DNA of 64,000 nt from Anodontia alba (GCA_964016985.1 OZ024825.1:36145557-36209556); one strand, 5' to 3'. Positions 25,652 to 36,735 are shown, counted from the stretch's first letter. Program-made: numbers and translations. The notes: a model not told the origin generated them from the sequence alone.

Positions 25652-25957
25652 ATAGTATTTGTTTGTGTTGAGGTTTTACGGCCCAGTCAGTCCAATAGGG
25701 TCATGTCGAGCGCGGTCAGTTTACCTAACCACACGTTTACTGGGCAGGCTTAGTCCTCTAAGCGGTTAACCAGTATTGTGCACATTCTTTCGCCAGAAAC
25801 TGACAACTGCCCTTCTTGAATCAGCGGACGGGAGAGAATGACCGTAGAAAATATTTCATGATCAATCTCCACGAAAGAATGTCCCCGACCTCGGCGGGAG
25901 TTGAACACCCGACCTCGCAGTCGGACGGCGCATCCAACTGAGCCACCGAGGCCGGCT
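25652..25957 (-). mobile_element. SINE-V, near full length
   Basis: Head GAGCCACCGAGGCCGGC end at 25957, tail GTTTGTGTTGAGG. A short deletion in the head around GACCTCGCAGTCGG. Confidence 0.9.
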
Positions 25958-26001
25958 TAACATGGTAATCAGGGGAGGTAACTGACTACTGTCTCCCATT
26001 G

Positions 26002-26135
26002 TTGCCCTTGTACGAGGGTAATATGACGATTTGTTCACCCTCGACAGTTAATGCTACCCTTGAGCAAGCCCTCGCGTAGCATTACCTGTCTCGGGTGAAC
26101 AAATCGTCATATGATATTACCCATGCACAAGGGCA
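26002..26135. repeat. 134-bp foldback
   Basis: Arms TTGCCCTTGTACGAGGGTAA ... GACGATTTGTTCACCC and complement, loop CTTGAGCAAGCCCTC. Single copy; a weaker relative may lie at 25040-25160. Confidence 0.8.
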
Positions 26136-26819
26136 ATAATTGTATAATATACCCTTTCTGTAATCAACATTTTTTGTTTCTATAAAAACGTTGACTTCAT
26201 TGCATAAGCTACTGCAAGGTATTAAATACTCAGTGTTTTGTTTTAGCTGCCCTTGTATCCCAGTCAACGCACAACGACATCCAAACGACGCCGTGTGTTC
26301 TGACGGATAAGTGTTGTCCTCGCCCTTGAGTGAATATTGCCTAAGCCGGTGCCAGGAGTGGGGGAAGGGAGGATGTGTGTGTGGGGGGGGGGGGGAGAAG
26401 GGGGGAGGGCGGGGGGGGGGGGGGCTAGCCTGGGCCCATGCGTCAATATATTATGTTCTGAATCAATAAATTCGTCTTAAATTCCACTATGTGTATATCT
26501 CTTATCGAGTACCGTTAATCACTTCCATGAATATTGACATAGAATATATCAGAAAAATAAAATAAAAAAAAAAAAAAAAAATGATCAGACAGAAACCCAG
26601 GCTACTAGGACACGTATACAGTCTCTCAAACTACACTGCTATACATGAAAACCGAGACTCTTGTTTTCGTTTTTGTGTGTGTGTTCTTTGTTTGCAGAGG
26701 CAACATTTTAGATTTTTATTTTCAATCCTCGCAGTGTTACGTATTTCTACGGCATCAGTAAGTACCAATATACAGACAGCTGTCTAAGAATGTGAACCTC
26801 ATGAAAAGTCCCTATAGTC
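26136..26819. other. Unassigned DNA with G-runs and A-run
   Basis: G-rich tract 26380-26423 (runs of 10-13 G) and an A-run ending 26580. A 60-nt open segment at 26698-26757 has both splice consensus sites but no recognised homology. Confidence 0.5.
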
Positions 26820-27032
26820 TTAACCCTTGTCCCGCTGAGCCCTGATATACCCTGTTTTGCAAACAGTGTAGATCCAGATCAGTTGGCTTCTGAAGAAGTC
26901 AACTGATCTGGATCTGCACTGTTTGCCATCAAGTATGCAAATTTATAACAAAAATCTGGATCAAGTAATCTGATTGGCTGAAAATTAGAAGTGGGCGTGG
27001 CATCTTAATTTATTCAGCAGGACAAGGGTTAA
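26820..27032. mobile_element. MITE-E, opposite orientation
   Basis: TTAA|CCCTTGTCCCGCTGAG to TTCAGCAGGACAAGGG|TTAA; HP1 near the left end. Confidence 0.9.
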
Positions 27033-27126
27033 GCAGGCAGCGAAGGCGCAGGTAAAATTGCAAATTCGACGTACTAATAACGGCATTCTCTGTTCGCAGT
27101 GTATTCTAGGGGATCTTATTTAATCT

Positions 27127-27210
27127 GTAAGCGGACAAGAAGACCCATGTTCAGCCTGCGCGAATTTTCGTACAAACTAAACATGGTCTTCTTTTCCGCT
27201 TACAGACTGA
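27127..27210. repeat. Foldback with HP4-like core
   Basis: CTGTAAGCGGACAAGAAGAC and its complement around CAGCCTGCGCGAATTTTCG. Confidence 0.7.
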
Positions 27211-27575
27211 TTTGCCGAATGCATGTAGCTGAACCGGGCTTTCATTGCCAACACGAGCAATAGTTAGTTTCATGAGCATATTATGTTCTCAGAAATTCGG
27301 AAACATCTGCAAATCGCTTGGAAATACATCTGCATTTTCACCATGAAAATAAATAATAATGGTTAAACAACTAAATATACTAAGCATTTTGTAAAGTGTT
27401 ACCGCGGCCATATTGCACTAATATGTTATCTCTGTTGACCTAACTTAGTTCGTAGCCTAGTTATTGAAGTGCCCGAATTTAGAAAATATTTCTCCAATGA
27501 ACACCTTGAAGTCTAGTTCTCAGGTGCAAGCTGTATCAGTTCATGAGCAGTAGCATTTGATACTGATAGTTTTAG
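27211..27575. other. Unassigned DNA
   Basis: No repeat or gene recognised before the SINE-V tail at about 27580. Confidence 0.45.
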
Positions 27576-27692
27576 AGCAAGAGGTCTTACGGCCCAGTCA
27601 ACCCATTAGGGTCATGTCGAGGCAGTAATTTTACCTAAACATACTATTTCCTAGGTACGAGGGGAGTTCAATAAGTTCGTAGAACTCGGGGT

Positions 27693-28757
27693 TTAACTCA
27701 CAGATTTTTCAATATAATCCCCCTTTACTTCAATGCATTTTGCCCACTTTTCTTTTAAGCAGTCTATGCCTTTGAAATAAGAGTCGTCTATTTGGTCCTC
27801 AAACCAAGCCTCTGTAGCAGCCTTGAGCTCATCATCGTCCCGAAATCTCGTTCCACGCAAGTGGGACTTCAAATTTCGAAACAGATAATAATCACTTGGG
27901 GCCAGGTCTGGACTGTATAGCGGGTGATTTAACTGCTCGAACTTGCACTCACGAATAGCCGCGTGTACAACTCTGGACTTGTGCACTGGGGCATTATCAT
28001 GCAAAAGAAGGACACCAGCAGCTAGCTTTCCCCTTCGTTTTTCTTTAATAGCAACCCTTAATTGTTTAATGACATTGGCATAGTATTCTCTTGTAATTGA
28101 AGTACCAGCAGGCTTGTAATCTATCAATATAATCCCTTTGGAGTCCCAACACACCGTGGCCATTACCTTGCTGGCTGATGGTTGGGTACAAAATTTCTTA
28201 GGTGGGGGTGAGCCAGGGCGCTTCCATTGCATGGACTCTTTTTTAGTATCTGGGTCCCAGTGGTGAAGCCAAGTTTCATCTCCTGTTACAAGACGGGTGC
28301 GAAAGTCTTCTGGATTGGCATTGTACACTTCTAGAAGTTCTTGACTTGACTCCACCCTTTGCTGACGATCTTGCATGTTTAGGTTTCTGGGTACCCACTT
28401 GGCAGATACTTTTGACATGCCTAAATGTTCATTGATTATAGTGAAAACACTTCCATTAGAAATACGACATTCTGAAGCAAGTTCGGAAACTTTGATTCGG
28501 CGATTGTTTGGCACAAGTCTCTCAACACGGTCGATCATCTCCTGGCTGATGACATCAGCAGGGCGACCTGGCCTTGGGTCATCTTCTAAGGAGTCTCGCC
28601 CACATTTAAATCCTGCTGACCACTTTGCCACTGTGGAATACTTTCGGCTACTTTCACCATACACATCAGCCATGTGCCGATGGATTTCTTTGGCCTTTGC
28701 ACCCTCCTTAGTGAGGAACTTTATGACTGCTTTGAACTCAATATTCTGACTTTCCAT
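27693..28757 (-). CDS. Mariner transposase, intact, 354 aa
   Basis: Cut-and-paste transposase that binds the TIRs and inserts at TA. N-terminal paired-type helix-turn-helix half (about 1-110): IKFLTKEGAKAKEIHRHMAD, SLEDDPRPGRP. Linker motif WVPRNL near 121-126. Catalytic domain: first Asp in VTGDETWLHHWDP (about 158), second in LLLHDNAPVHKS (about 251), third in YSPDLAPSDYYLF, with exactly 34 residues between the second and third, i.e. DD34D. No stop or frameshift; about 350 aa is usual. The start codon is followed directly by conserved sequence. The copy may be young, but the 3.6-kb insertion lies between its start codon and the nearer TIR, so the element as a whole is probably not mobile. 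Confidence 0.97.
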   Translation of the reverse strand: MESQNIEFKAVIKFLTKEGAKAKEIHRHMADVYGESSRKYSTVAKWSAGFKCGRDSLEDDPRPGRPADVISQEMIDRVERLVPNNRRIKVSELASECRISNGSVFTIINEHLGMSKVSAKWVPRNLNMQDRQQRVESSQELLEVYNANPEDFRTRLVTGDETWLHHWDPDTKKESMQWKRPGSPPPKKFCTQPSASKVMATVCWDSKGIILIDYKPAGTSITREYYANVIKQLRVAIKEKRRGKLAAGVLLLHDNAPVHKSRVVHAAIRECKFEQLNHPLYSPDLAPSDYYLFRNLKSHLRGTRFRDDDELKAATEAWFEDQIDDSYFKGIDCLKEKWAKCIEVKGDYIEKSVS

Positions 28758-29384
28758 TTTTGCCTATGGGTATAGGTTTTCAAACAAAAAGTAAGAGCAA
28801 AAATGTACGTGTTGACTGAACGGCTGTTATCATTCAACTGGGCCATTTCAAAAAAAATGAGTCAAAAGTGTGACATTGGAGGTCAAAAATAAAAATCAGT
28901 TTGAGTCAATGCTGTCTATCAAAATATTAACTTTGATGATACAGGTTTCACAAAATGTAGATGGGACATGAAAAGAAGAAAACACTTTTTAGAAAATTTT
29001 GAATTCATTTCAACCTTTTTATATTTTTTATTTAATTATGGGATCTTTCCAAAATGGAATGTGTTTGCAAATACTTATCTTTTCCAAACAATTTTACATA
29101 TGTATTGATAACATATATGCAAAGGAAAAAATTGACATAAAAATTGGCCATTTTTATGTTATTTACTGAGAATTATGGCTTTTTAAAGCAAATTTAAGCA
29201 CTTGTTTTTTTATCTTTACCTCAAGAAGTTTTTATAAAAACCTGATTGGGTGGAATTAAGCAGTAAAAGATGCACTGAGGACAACATTAAGTATCCTGCT
29301 GCATGTTTGCAAAATTTTGACAGGATGTGACAAGCCGTTTTTTCTCAAGCTATTTAAAAAAATTGTTGTATTTTACAATAATTT

Positions 29385-29400
29385 GTTACACTCGGGACAT
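29385..29400 (+). repeat. Element X motif copy 1
   Basis: GTTACACTCGGGACAT. Other copies: 29758-29772 (+), 31315-31330 (-), 31691-31706 (+), 31856-31871 (+), 32250-32265 (+). Confidence 0.95.
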
Positions 29401-29879
29401 AATGAGAAACTTTTATATTATTCTACTTTTCATTCAATTTCTCTCTGACAGCTTGCATTTATTCTAAGTTTTATGTCATGGAAACACTTTGTAGTTGAAA
29501 TAATTCAAGTTTTTACTAACCTGCAACTATATTTGTACGTAAAATAACTATAGAACACAAATAATTGAACTTTAGTACAAAGAAACTAGACATTCTGCAC
29601 AAGAAAGGCTTTCTGTAAGCAGTGGTTTTGTCAGGTGCTTAGGGAAAACCAATATGCTTGATTAAAACATTTAATATTGTGTCCTTCACTTTATGTTAGA
29701 ATGCAGCCATTTAAATTATGTTAGAATGCAACCATTTAAAAGTCTTCGGCCTGAACCGTTACACTCGGGACAAAAAAAAATGCTCTTTAGTTTAGTGATA
29801 TTGATAGAGCCGGTTTGACTTTCATTTAGTTCTCTCGTGTCAAATTTCATCAGTATCCCTCTCCCTGACAACAGTTCAG

Positions 29880-31075
29880 GTAGTTCCAGCCACAATAGCT
29901 ATCTTGAAAATCTATTTTGAACGTCTTCTCATGAACTGAAAGTCCTAATTGACATGAAGCTTGGTAAGGAAGCAAGCATCTGGATGACTTGTAGATCAAT
30001 AAAAGCTAAAATCATTCCGATCGGAAATCCAAGATGGCAGATATCTTGAAAATTAATCTGTTTTTCGCTTCTTCTCTTGATCTTACAGGCCAGTTGACTC
30101 GAAACTTTGTAGGAAGCATCATGGTGACTGGTAGATCAAAAATGGCTAAAATATTCCTATTGGAAATCCAGGATGGCTGCCATGGGGGCCATCTTGAAAA
30201 TCTTTTTTGTTTTGCTTCTTCTTCTGAACTGAAAGGCCAGTTGACTTGAAACTTGGTAGGACACATTTGGGTGACTTGTAGATCAAATATAGCTTAAACC
30301 ATTCTGATCATAAATCCAAGATGGTCGCAATCTTCAAACTCTATTTTTTGCTTCTTCTTCTGAACCGAAAGGCCAACAGACTTGAAACTTGGTAGGAAGC
30401 ATCAGGGTTTACTTGTAGATCACATATAGCTCAAATCTTTCCAATCAGATATCCAAGATAGCCATCTTGAAAATCTATTTTTCTCTTCTGCTAAACCGAA
30501 AGGCTAACTGGCTTGAAACTTGATAGGAAGCATCAGGGTGACTTGTAGAGAAAAAAAAGCTAAAATCCTTCCAATCGGCAATTCAAGACGGCCTCCATGG
30601 CGGCTATCTTAGAAATCTATTTTGCGCTTCTCCTGAACCAAACGGCCAGTTGACTCTTAACTTGGTAGAAAGCATCAGGGTGATTGTAGATCAAAAACTG
30701 TGAAAATCGTGCCAATCAGAAATACAAGATGGCCGCCAATCTTGAAAATCTATTTTGAACATCTTCTCCTGAACAGAAAGGCCCATTGACTCTAAACTTA
30801 TCAGACAGGAAGTATTGAGATGACTTGTAGATAAAAAATAATTGATCATTCTGATCAGTAATCCAAGATGGTTGCCCTAGCAGCCTTATTGAAAATCTAT
30901 TTTGAACTTTTTCTCCTGAAACAAAAGGGCAATTGACTTGAAGCTTCATTGGAAGTATTGAGTTGACTTGTAGATTAAAAGTAGCTAAAATCATTCTGAT
31001 TGGAAATCCAACATAGCTGCCATCTTGAAAATCTATATTGAACCGAAAGGCCAACTGACACAAACTTCTTTGGTA
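29880..31075. repeat. ~140-bp degenerate tandem array in element X
   Basis: Eight or more units marked by AATCCAAGATGG, CTTGAAAATCTATTTT, CTGAACCGAAAGGCCA, CTTGAAACTTGGTAGGAAGC and GTGACTTGTAGATCA. Unit starts near 30022, 30160, 30310, 30448, 30588, 30718, 30857, 31003. Confidence 0.85.
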
Positions 31076-32658
31076 ATCAGGTGAGCGATGCAGGGCCATC
31101 TTGGCCCTCTTCTTTAGTTTAGGGTCTGTCCTGACCTCTCCCTAAACTTTCTCACTTTTTCTGTTGATGAGCCTGGCCTCTTTTTTTTCTGTAAACGTTT
31201 TGGACCTTGAGGCAAAAGACAGCTTCACAACAAATTTTGTCATTTTTCACAAATTTAGCAGTTCAGCTGTAAAAAATCAAGAAATTTCATACCACAATTC
31301 ATTACAAAAACTTTATGTCCCGAGTGTAACGCTATTTTCTTAATTTTACTGCTGTATAAAGATGATTTTTAAAATACAGGCACTTATATTTAAATATATT
31401 TTATGTTTTCTGTTTCATGATGCATGTCTTTGACCTTATATATGAAGGTATGACTAGATTGTAAGACCATCATTTTCCAACCAAACATGATTTTTGTTGT
31501 ACGCAAAGACAAAAAACATCAAGATTTTTAAAAATATTACATCAATACAGTCTTATTTCCATTAAAAGTCCCTTCAAAATTAAAGTACAAAGACTCTTCT
31601 TATAACTTGTGATGGGTTTACTTTTGTTACTTTTTATGGCACTGATTTAAGGCACTAAACAATGTACAAAGGCTTTAATGTAAATAAGGTGTTACACTCG
31701 GGACATTTGTTTTTAGGTTCTAAAAAGGCACACAAGCCTTTCACTATGGAAACCTTTGGATGTATTAATTTTTGGGCACTTGGTTTCATGAAATATAAAA
31801 CAGAATGCAAATTAAAGCAGCATGTGGAGATGACATGAGCATTTAAAGTCAAAATGTTACACTCGGGACATTTGTGGGTTACAACACATATAATGGTGCT
31901 TGTTAAGTATAAATGAACATGCATTAGTAAGTTCATGCTTTTTAGGAAGCTGTAACATTGGACTTATCAACTAGGGTTAGTCTGGCTAATATAGATCTAC
32001 TGTATGCAAATTATAATAGACTTCTTTCAAAGATTGGTGTTTTGGGGTTGACAAAATTTTCCACACATGCTACCTTCTGAGAGGGTTCAAAAGTAACAAA
32101 ATATTTAAAAAAAAATTATCCATATCCAAAAACTATATGCCTAATAAGTGATGTTTACTGTGAAATATAAAGTTATCTCTACAAGAGTGCTTATTCTGTA
32201 TGATAGCCAGATGAAAATTGATGTTTACTTTAAATGTCACACTTTTTTTGTTACACTCGGGACATATTTGACTACTTAATGTTACAGAAAATTTTTTCTA
32301 TTGAACCTATACTTATGAAATTTGGCCGCAACTTTAACATTTTTATAACACATAATGTGGCATAAACTTAACATTAGCAAGTCTTTTTAGTTTTGGTGCA
32401 GGTCAGTTTGAAAAAAAAGACTCATTTTTTTTGAAATGGCCCAACTGACAAAGGTTTACACTGCACAAAAAGAAAAAAAAAATCTTGAATTATATAGAAA
32501 AATACCGAGTTCTACGAACTTATTGAATTCCCCCCGTAGCTTAGTCCTCCAAGCGTTTAATCAGTATTTGTGCACATTCTCTCAACAGAAAACTGACAAC
32601 TGCCCTTCTTGAATCAGCGGAAGTCGGACGCGCATCTGACTGAGCCACCGAGGCCGGT

Positions 32659-32659
32659 T

Positions 32660-32690
<31 letters not shown>
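32659..32690. repeat. A-run (about 31 A)
   Basis: Follows the SINE-V head boundary and precedes SINE-I. Confidence 0.9.
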
Positions 32691-32693
<3 letters not shown>

Positions 32694-32808
32694 GATAATG
32701 AGAGGCCTCGTGCAATGAAGCGCCATACAGTACTGATTAACTGAACTACGCCTCTAATGGATTCGAACCCGAGACTTCGACATCCGGTCTGGAGCGCTAA
32801 CTCCAGGA
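32691..32808 (-). mobile_element. SINE-I head portion
   Basis: GATTCGAACCCGAGACTTCG (box B region) and GTCTGGAGCGCTAACTCC. Tail missing. Confidence 0.7.
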
Positions 32809-32814
32809 TATAAT

Positions 32815-32875
32815 TACCACAAGATAAAACAACTTCGACGAGATCAATTTTGACCCCGCTCCAGGTAATTATATC
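32815..32875. repeat. Short inverted repeat
   Basis: GGATATAATTACC and GGTAATTATATCC, about 35 nt apart. Confidence 0.7.
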
Positions 32876-33069
32876 CTATCCATAAAATATTATTTTCAAA
32901 CGATTTCTAGACGTGACACAACCATTTCGTATGACTTAAGGTGTTGTTCAAGTATAATAAAACGCAAAAATAAAGAGAGAAAAAAATAAAAGAAAAAAAA
33001 TCCAAGAGATCTGTTTTGCACCATCCGCTCTACCAACTGCAAGAAAGCTCTACTGGCCCCAAGTATCTG

Positions 33070-33500
33070 TGGTTGTGTGCACTCATTAGACGGACCTCTA
33101 AGAGGCGCTTCAAATGAGCACAACAACATGTTTAGTGGTTTTTGATTGATTGTGTTGGGGTTTAACGACACATCAGCCCTTGTGGGTCATTTTGTGTCGT
33201 CTCCCAGAGAAAGGGAGAAGAGAGATAGAAGGGATAGTAAAGATGAAAGAGAGGGAATGGGGAGAAAGAGGAAAATGAATGAAAGTGAAGAAACAGAGGA
33301 AAAAAACATACAACCCCTCTACCTATACTCGCTGCAAGTATAGCAGGTCTTGCCAACTGTAAGCCAATATCAGTTTGACTGATGCCCTGGTGACGCAAGA
33401 TACGTGACAACTTTACCTCACCCAACCGCCCCCAATGTTTTCGTGAAGAACTAAGAGAAATATCATTATTTTTTTGGTTGAAAAGTGCATCTGGAGCTAT
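33070..33500. mobile_element. MITE-A split by SINE-F
   Basis: Left TGCACTCATTAGACGGACCTC / GAGGCGCTTCAAATGAGCAC; right TGTTTTCGTGAAGAACTAAG to CATCTGGAGCTATG. Confidence 0.75.
33139..33433 (-). mobile_element. SINE-F copy 2
   Basis: Starts TTTGATTGATTGTGTTGGGG, ends CCAACCGCCCC. About 295 bp, same length as copy 1. Flanks resemble ATGTTT.GTG duplicated from MITE-A, now diverged. Confidence 0.85.
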
Positions 33501-33822
33501 GCTCATTTCGGGCTGTGTTTTTATCAAACGTCTTCACCTTTATTTACCACAAATCCCGAATGACCCAAATAGACAGCTTGGTATTTCATGTTTGACAACT
33601 TATCCTACTACAGATAAAACATTGAGAAAAATATGTTCCTAAAATACGTATTCCAATAAGTCGAGCCTCGACTATGAAAATTCTTCCGATCATCAGTCAC
33701 AAGAGGCAGAAGTTATTGATGACCGATTAAAATCGATCGCTGGGACAACACAATATAACGACTACCAGACGAGAAATCGCACATAGTAATCCCGAATAGG
33801 GAGAGCGTTGTAAGGGCGCACT
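33501..33822. other. Unassigned DNA
   Basis: No repeat or gene recognised. Confidence 0.4.
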
Positions 33823-34055
33823 TTAACACTTAAAGCGCCAATCACAACAACTGTCGTCTACGTTGTCTTCTGCCGGTTACTTTAAAAGTCATTGTTGCAA
33901 ACAGTGTGGACCCAGATCAGGAGCAGTCTGATCTGGGTCCACACTGTTTGCCTATATGCAAAATGTAAGTTTGAAAAGTTTGCAAGAAGATGCAGCAGAC
34001 GACATAAGCAGACGATATTTTCAGATGCAGATTTTCTTGGCGCTTTAAGGGTTAA
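33823..34055. mobile_element. MITE-P, TTAA type with HP1 hairpin
   Basis: TTAA|CACTTAAAGCGCCAATCAC to CTTGGCGCTTTAAGGG|TTAA. HP1 variant GCAAACAGTGTGGACCCAGA with very short tip. A full copy is at 55512-55756. Confidence 0.85.
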
Positions 34056-34072
34056 AAGCGATTTTCGACTAT

Positions 34073-34642
34073 GGGTGCCAAGGACCTTGGGAGTGCAATC
34101 GAGTTGGTACCAAGGACCTTGGGATAGCAATCGAGTGGGTACCAAGGACTTTGTGAGTGCAGTCGGGTGGGTACCAAAGATATTGGAAGTGCAATCGAGT
34201 GGGTACCAGGCACCTTGGAAGTGCAATCGAGTGGATACCAAGGACCTTGGAACTGCAATCGAGTGGGTTATAAAGGACCTTGGGAGTGCAATCGAGTAGG
34301 AACCAAGGACTTTCGGAGTGCAATCGAGTGGGTACCAAGGACCTTGGGGTACCAAGGACCTTGGGAGTGCAATCCGAGTGGGTACCAACGACCCTGGGAA
34401 TGCAATCGAGGGGATACCAAGGACATTGAGAATGCAACCAAGTGGGTACCAAGGACCTTGAAAAGTGCAATCGAGTGGGCACCAAGGACCTTGGGAATGC
34501 AATCGAGTGGATGCCGAGGACATTGAGAGTGCAACCAAGTGGGTACCAAGGACATTGGGAGTTTAATCGAGCGGGTACCAAGGACTTGGTAGTGCAATCG
34601 AATGGGTACGAAGGACCTTGGGTGAACCATCGAGTGTCTACC
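34073..34642. repeat. 32-bp minisatellite, about 18 copies
   Basis: Unit is CAAGGACCTTGGGAGTGCAA plus TCGAGTGGGTAC (32 bp), with occasional 33-bp units and one partial. Because 32 is not a multiple of 3, the same repeat appears in all frames and explains several long frames on both strands. Confidence 0.95.
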
Positions 34643-34849
34643 ATAGAACGAAATTCATATCTTGCAAATTAATACTCAGTTCAACAAGTTCAGGGCCTGG
34701 TAAGCCGTGTGCAACTATTAAAAAATAAAATACTGCGTATGGGATATAAAATATGTGTCCCTTGGAAATTATTTGAACGGAAACTGGAGGTTTTGTATGA
34801 TACTCAACATGCTCATTTCTTTAAAAGTATGCACATTACAGAAAAAACT

Positions 34850-35188
34850 GAACCACGCAACGAGAAAAAAGTGTCTTCGGGGTATATCTGTGAAGATCCT
34901 GATTAGCCGACGAAGCTGCATAGTCAGTTATGGGCCTTTGCAAAGCAGCGATATTTCTACAGTATCCAACGATTCTGTAAGCGGGCATCGAAGGCCCTGA
35001 TCAATGCCTTCCCAGCAAACACACTATGTTGCAACAACGTCGTTACAACGTCGCTGCAACGTCACGACGTTGCAGCGACGTTGTAACGACGTTGTTAGGA
35101 CGTTGTGTGTTTGCTGGGTTGATCAGTCTGATCTAAGCGATCCATGCCAGAAAATGCCCCGAAGGCCCATTTTCACATGGTAACTCAT
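34850..35188. mobile_element. MITE-C2 split by snapback N
   Basis: Halves GAAGATCCTGATTAGCCGAC / GCGGGCATCGAAGGCCCTGA and GATCAGTCTGATCTAAGCG to CCGAAGGCCCATTTTCAC. Related to 54790-55025. Confidence 0.65.
35011..35118. mobile_element. Snapback element N, 108 bp, CGTTG-rich arms
   Basis: CCCAGCAAACACA...TGTGTTTGCTGGG, flanked by TT on both sides. The arms are reiterations of ACAACGTCG(T/C)T with GCAACGTC and its complement. Confidence 0.9.
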
Positions 35189-35534
35189 TTTACTATTTTT
35201 ATTTATTTTTTTGTCGCTCGAAGGACCAGCAAGGCTAAAGAAAAGTGGAACTTACTTTTGCTGATACATATATTTTATATCCCTATATATGAAATGCAAG
35301 GTATGTAACACCTGTCCTTTCTGTCATTTAATATCCATAAAATGAGAAAGCACTGGCCAGTCGGTTTACCTCAGCGTCATGACAGTCAAGTCAACACAGG
35401 TATACAGAATGTGTATCGATCGGGTCACATACCCACTATACGATATAAATTCAAACTAGACTACGTTCAAGGTCAGAGTCCTTTCAATAAGTCCAACAAT
35501 TGAACTTTCTATCGGGTCAAACACGATTTGTTTC
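35189..35534. other. Unassigned DNA
   Basis: No repeat or gene recognised. Confidence 0.4.
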
Positions 35535-35690
35535 AGTTCTTGTTTAACGGCACGTCAACACTTGAATATCATTTTGTGTTGTCTTCCTGAGAGAGGGAGA
35601 GAGATAGAGAGATAGAGAGAGAGAGAGGGATAGAAGAGTTGGTAAACGAAGAAGAGAAAAATGGAGAAGAATGAGGAGAAACAACAGTAA
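35535..35690 (-). mobile_element. SINE-F, truncated, with GA-rich tract
   Basis: TTTAACGGCACGTCAACACT and CATTTTGTGTTGTCTTCCTG, then (GAGA)n to about 35630. Confidence 0.7.
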
Positions 35691-35699
35691 GCATTATGT

Positions 35700-35827
35700 T
35701 GAAAATCTATATCTGACTGTTATTGGCCCGAAAGGAATCCTCTCGGGCCGATAACGGTCCGATATAGGTTTCAGCAGAATGCTCGATAACGGTCCGATAT
35801 AGATTAAAACAGAATGCCATTTGGGTA
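35700..35827. repeat. Diverged M-like snapback
   Basis: AATCTATATCTGACTGTTAT, GGCCCGAAAGG..CCTCTCGGGCC, CCGATATAGGTTTCAGCAGA, then a repeat of ATAACGGTCCGATATAG. Same design as M, different words. Confidence 0.7.
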
Positions 35828-36292
35828 CGAATGGCAGTGTCAAAACAGGGGAAATACTGACATGTCCTCTTTCTCCATCTGCTATAAAAACAAAAGGCCC
35901 TTACTACCATCCTGCTACCTGCTCAGTCAAAAGTATGTTCAGACATGTTCAGAAACTGATGTCCTGCCATCCGATCATGAAATAATACACAGGCCAAAAA
36001 GTGGAAATATGGTGTAAATTTAGAATTTAGTTCGAATTAGGTTAGGGGTTTAAGCTAATATAAATGCAATTATTTCGTGTTAAAAAAAAAAAACGTTCAC
36101 TTGCAGGTGCATAGTTCAGCTGTAGGTTTTTATTGACGGACGTTATGAAAAACGAAAGGAAAAGTAAGAAAGGCTATGATATACAGCGGCACATCCACTC
36201 ACTGTCACCTCCCGACTACAATCACCTTCCTCTTTTCAACGTTATACTTTCCCAAGTGTGCTCGCTGTACAGAGGTTGCACTGTAGCTATAG
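35828..36292. other. Unassigned DNA
   Basis: No repeat or gene recognised apart from a 12-A run near 36080. Confidence 0.4.
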
Positions 36293-36317
36293 GCACAGAC
36301 AGACAGACAGACAGACA

Positions 36318-36371
<54 letters not shown>
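36293..36371. repeat. Microsatellite (CAGA)n(CA)n
   Basis: About seven CAGA units then about 26 CA units. Explains the His-Thr and Cys-Val frames. Confidence 0.98.
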
Positions 36372-36372
<1 letters not shown>

Positions 36373-36735
36373 CTAAAGCGAGGATGCCTTGAGGACCTCG
36401 CAGGACACACAGTGTGTATTCAGCTAGAGATCCGTGTTTGTCTTACAGAGATCCGTGTGTGTTTTCGTCCGTCTGTAAATAAACACCTACTTGCGAGGTG
36501 ACACGCAAGTCCATCCGAGCTCACTTGTGTGTACATCCGAGCACACTATCTTTCCGCGGCCCAATCCGACTACTTACGGGTCCTGGGGCCAACCCTATTA
36601 CCGGGTTATATTAACTCCTAATTGGACATACTACCCGAAAACGTGGTAAAGGCGAAACGAGGTCCAAATATTGGATTAACTTCGGACCTCGGACTGTCTG
36701 TGTTCAAACTTATTTCGGACCTCGAAATCTGGTCG

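Larger units (their letters stand above)
28840..32442. mobile_element. 3.6-kb non-coding element X nested in mariner
   Basis: Perfect 24-bp inverted termini beginning GGGCCATTTCAAAAAAAATG, flanked by AACT on both sides (28836-28839, 32443-32446). No ORF above about 130 aa and none with a family match. Contains six GTTACACTCGGGACA(T) motifs, a ~140-bp tandem array and AT-rich filler. Removing it restores a 1272-bp mariner. Superfamily unknown; a 4-bp duplication is known for several DNA transposon groups. Confidence 0.85.
27658..32536 (-). mobile_element. Full-length mariner element, interrupted
   Basis: 32-bp TIRs (CGAGGGGAGTTCAATAAGTT / TCGTAGAACTCGG) at 27658-27689 and 32505-32536, with two or three mismatches. 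TA duplication at 27656-27657 and 32537-32538. Without the nested element it is 1272 bp, the standard mariner length. Confidence 0.95.
27580..32656 (-). mobile_element. SINE-V split by mariner
   Basis: Tail part 27580-27657 (CTTACGGCCCAGTCAACCCA) and head part 32537-32656 (AGCTTAGTCCTCCAAGC to GAGCCACCGAGGCCGG). Excising the mariner and one TA rejoins CTAGGTAGCTTAGTCC, the normal SINE-V order. Confidence 0.9.

Noticed and set aside
28375..28749. 124-aa frame on the plus strand
   Set aside because: Antisense shadow of the mariner transposase.
30012..31099. Frames of 84-127 aa resembling each other
   Set aside because: The ~140-bp array of element X.
33882..34672. Long overlapping frames of 119-218 aa on both strands
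   Set aside because: All are translations of the 32-bp minisatellite, whose length is not a multiple of 3, so each frame cycles through the same three peptides.
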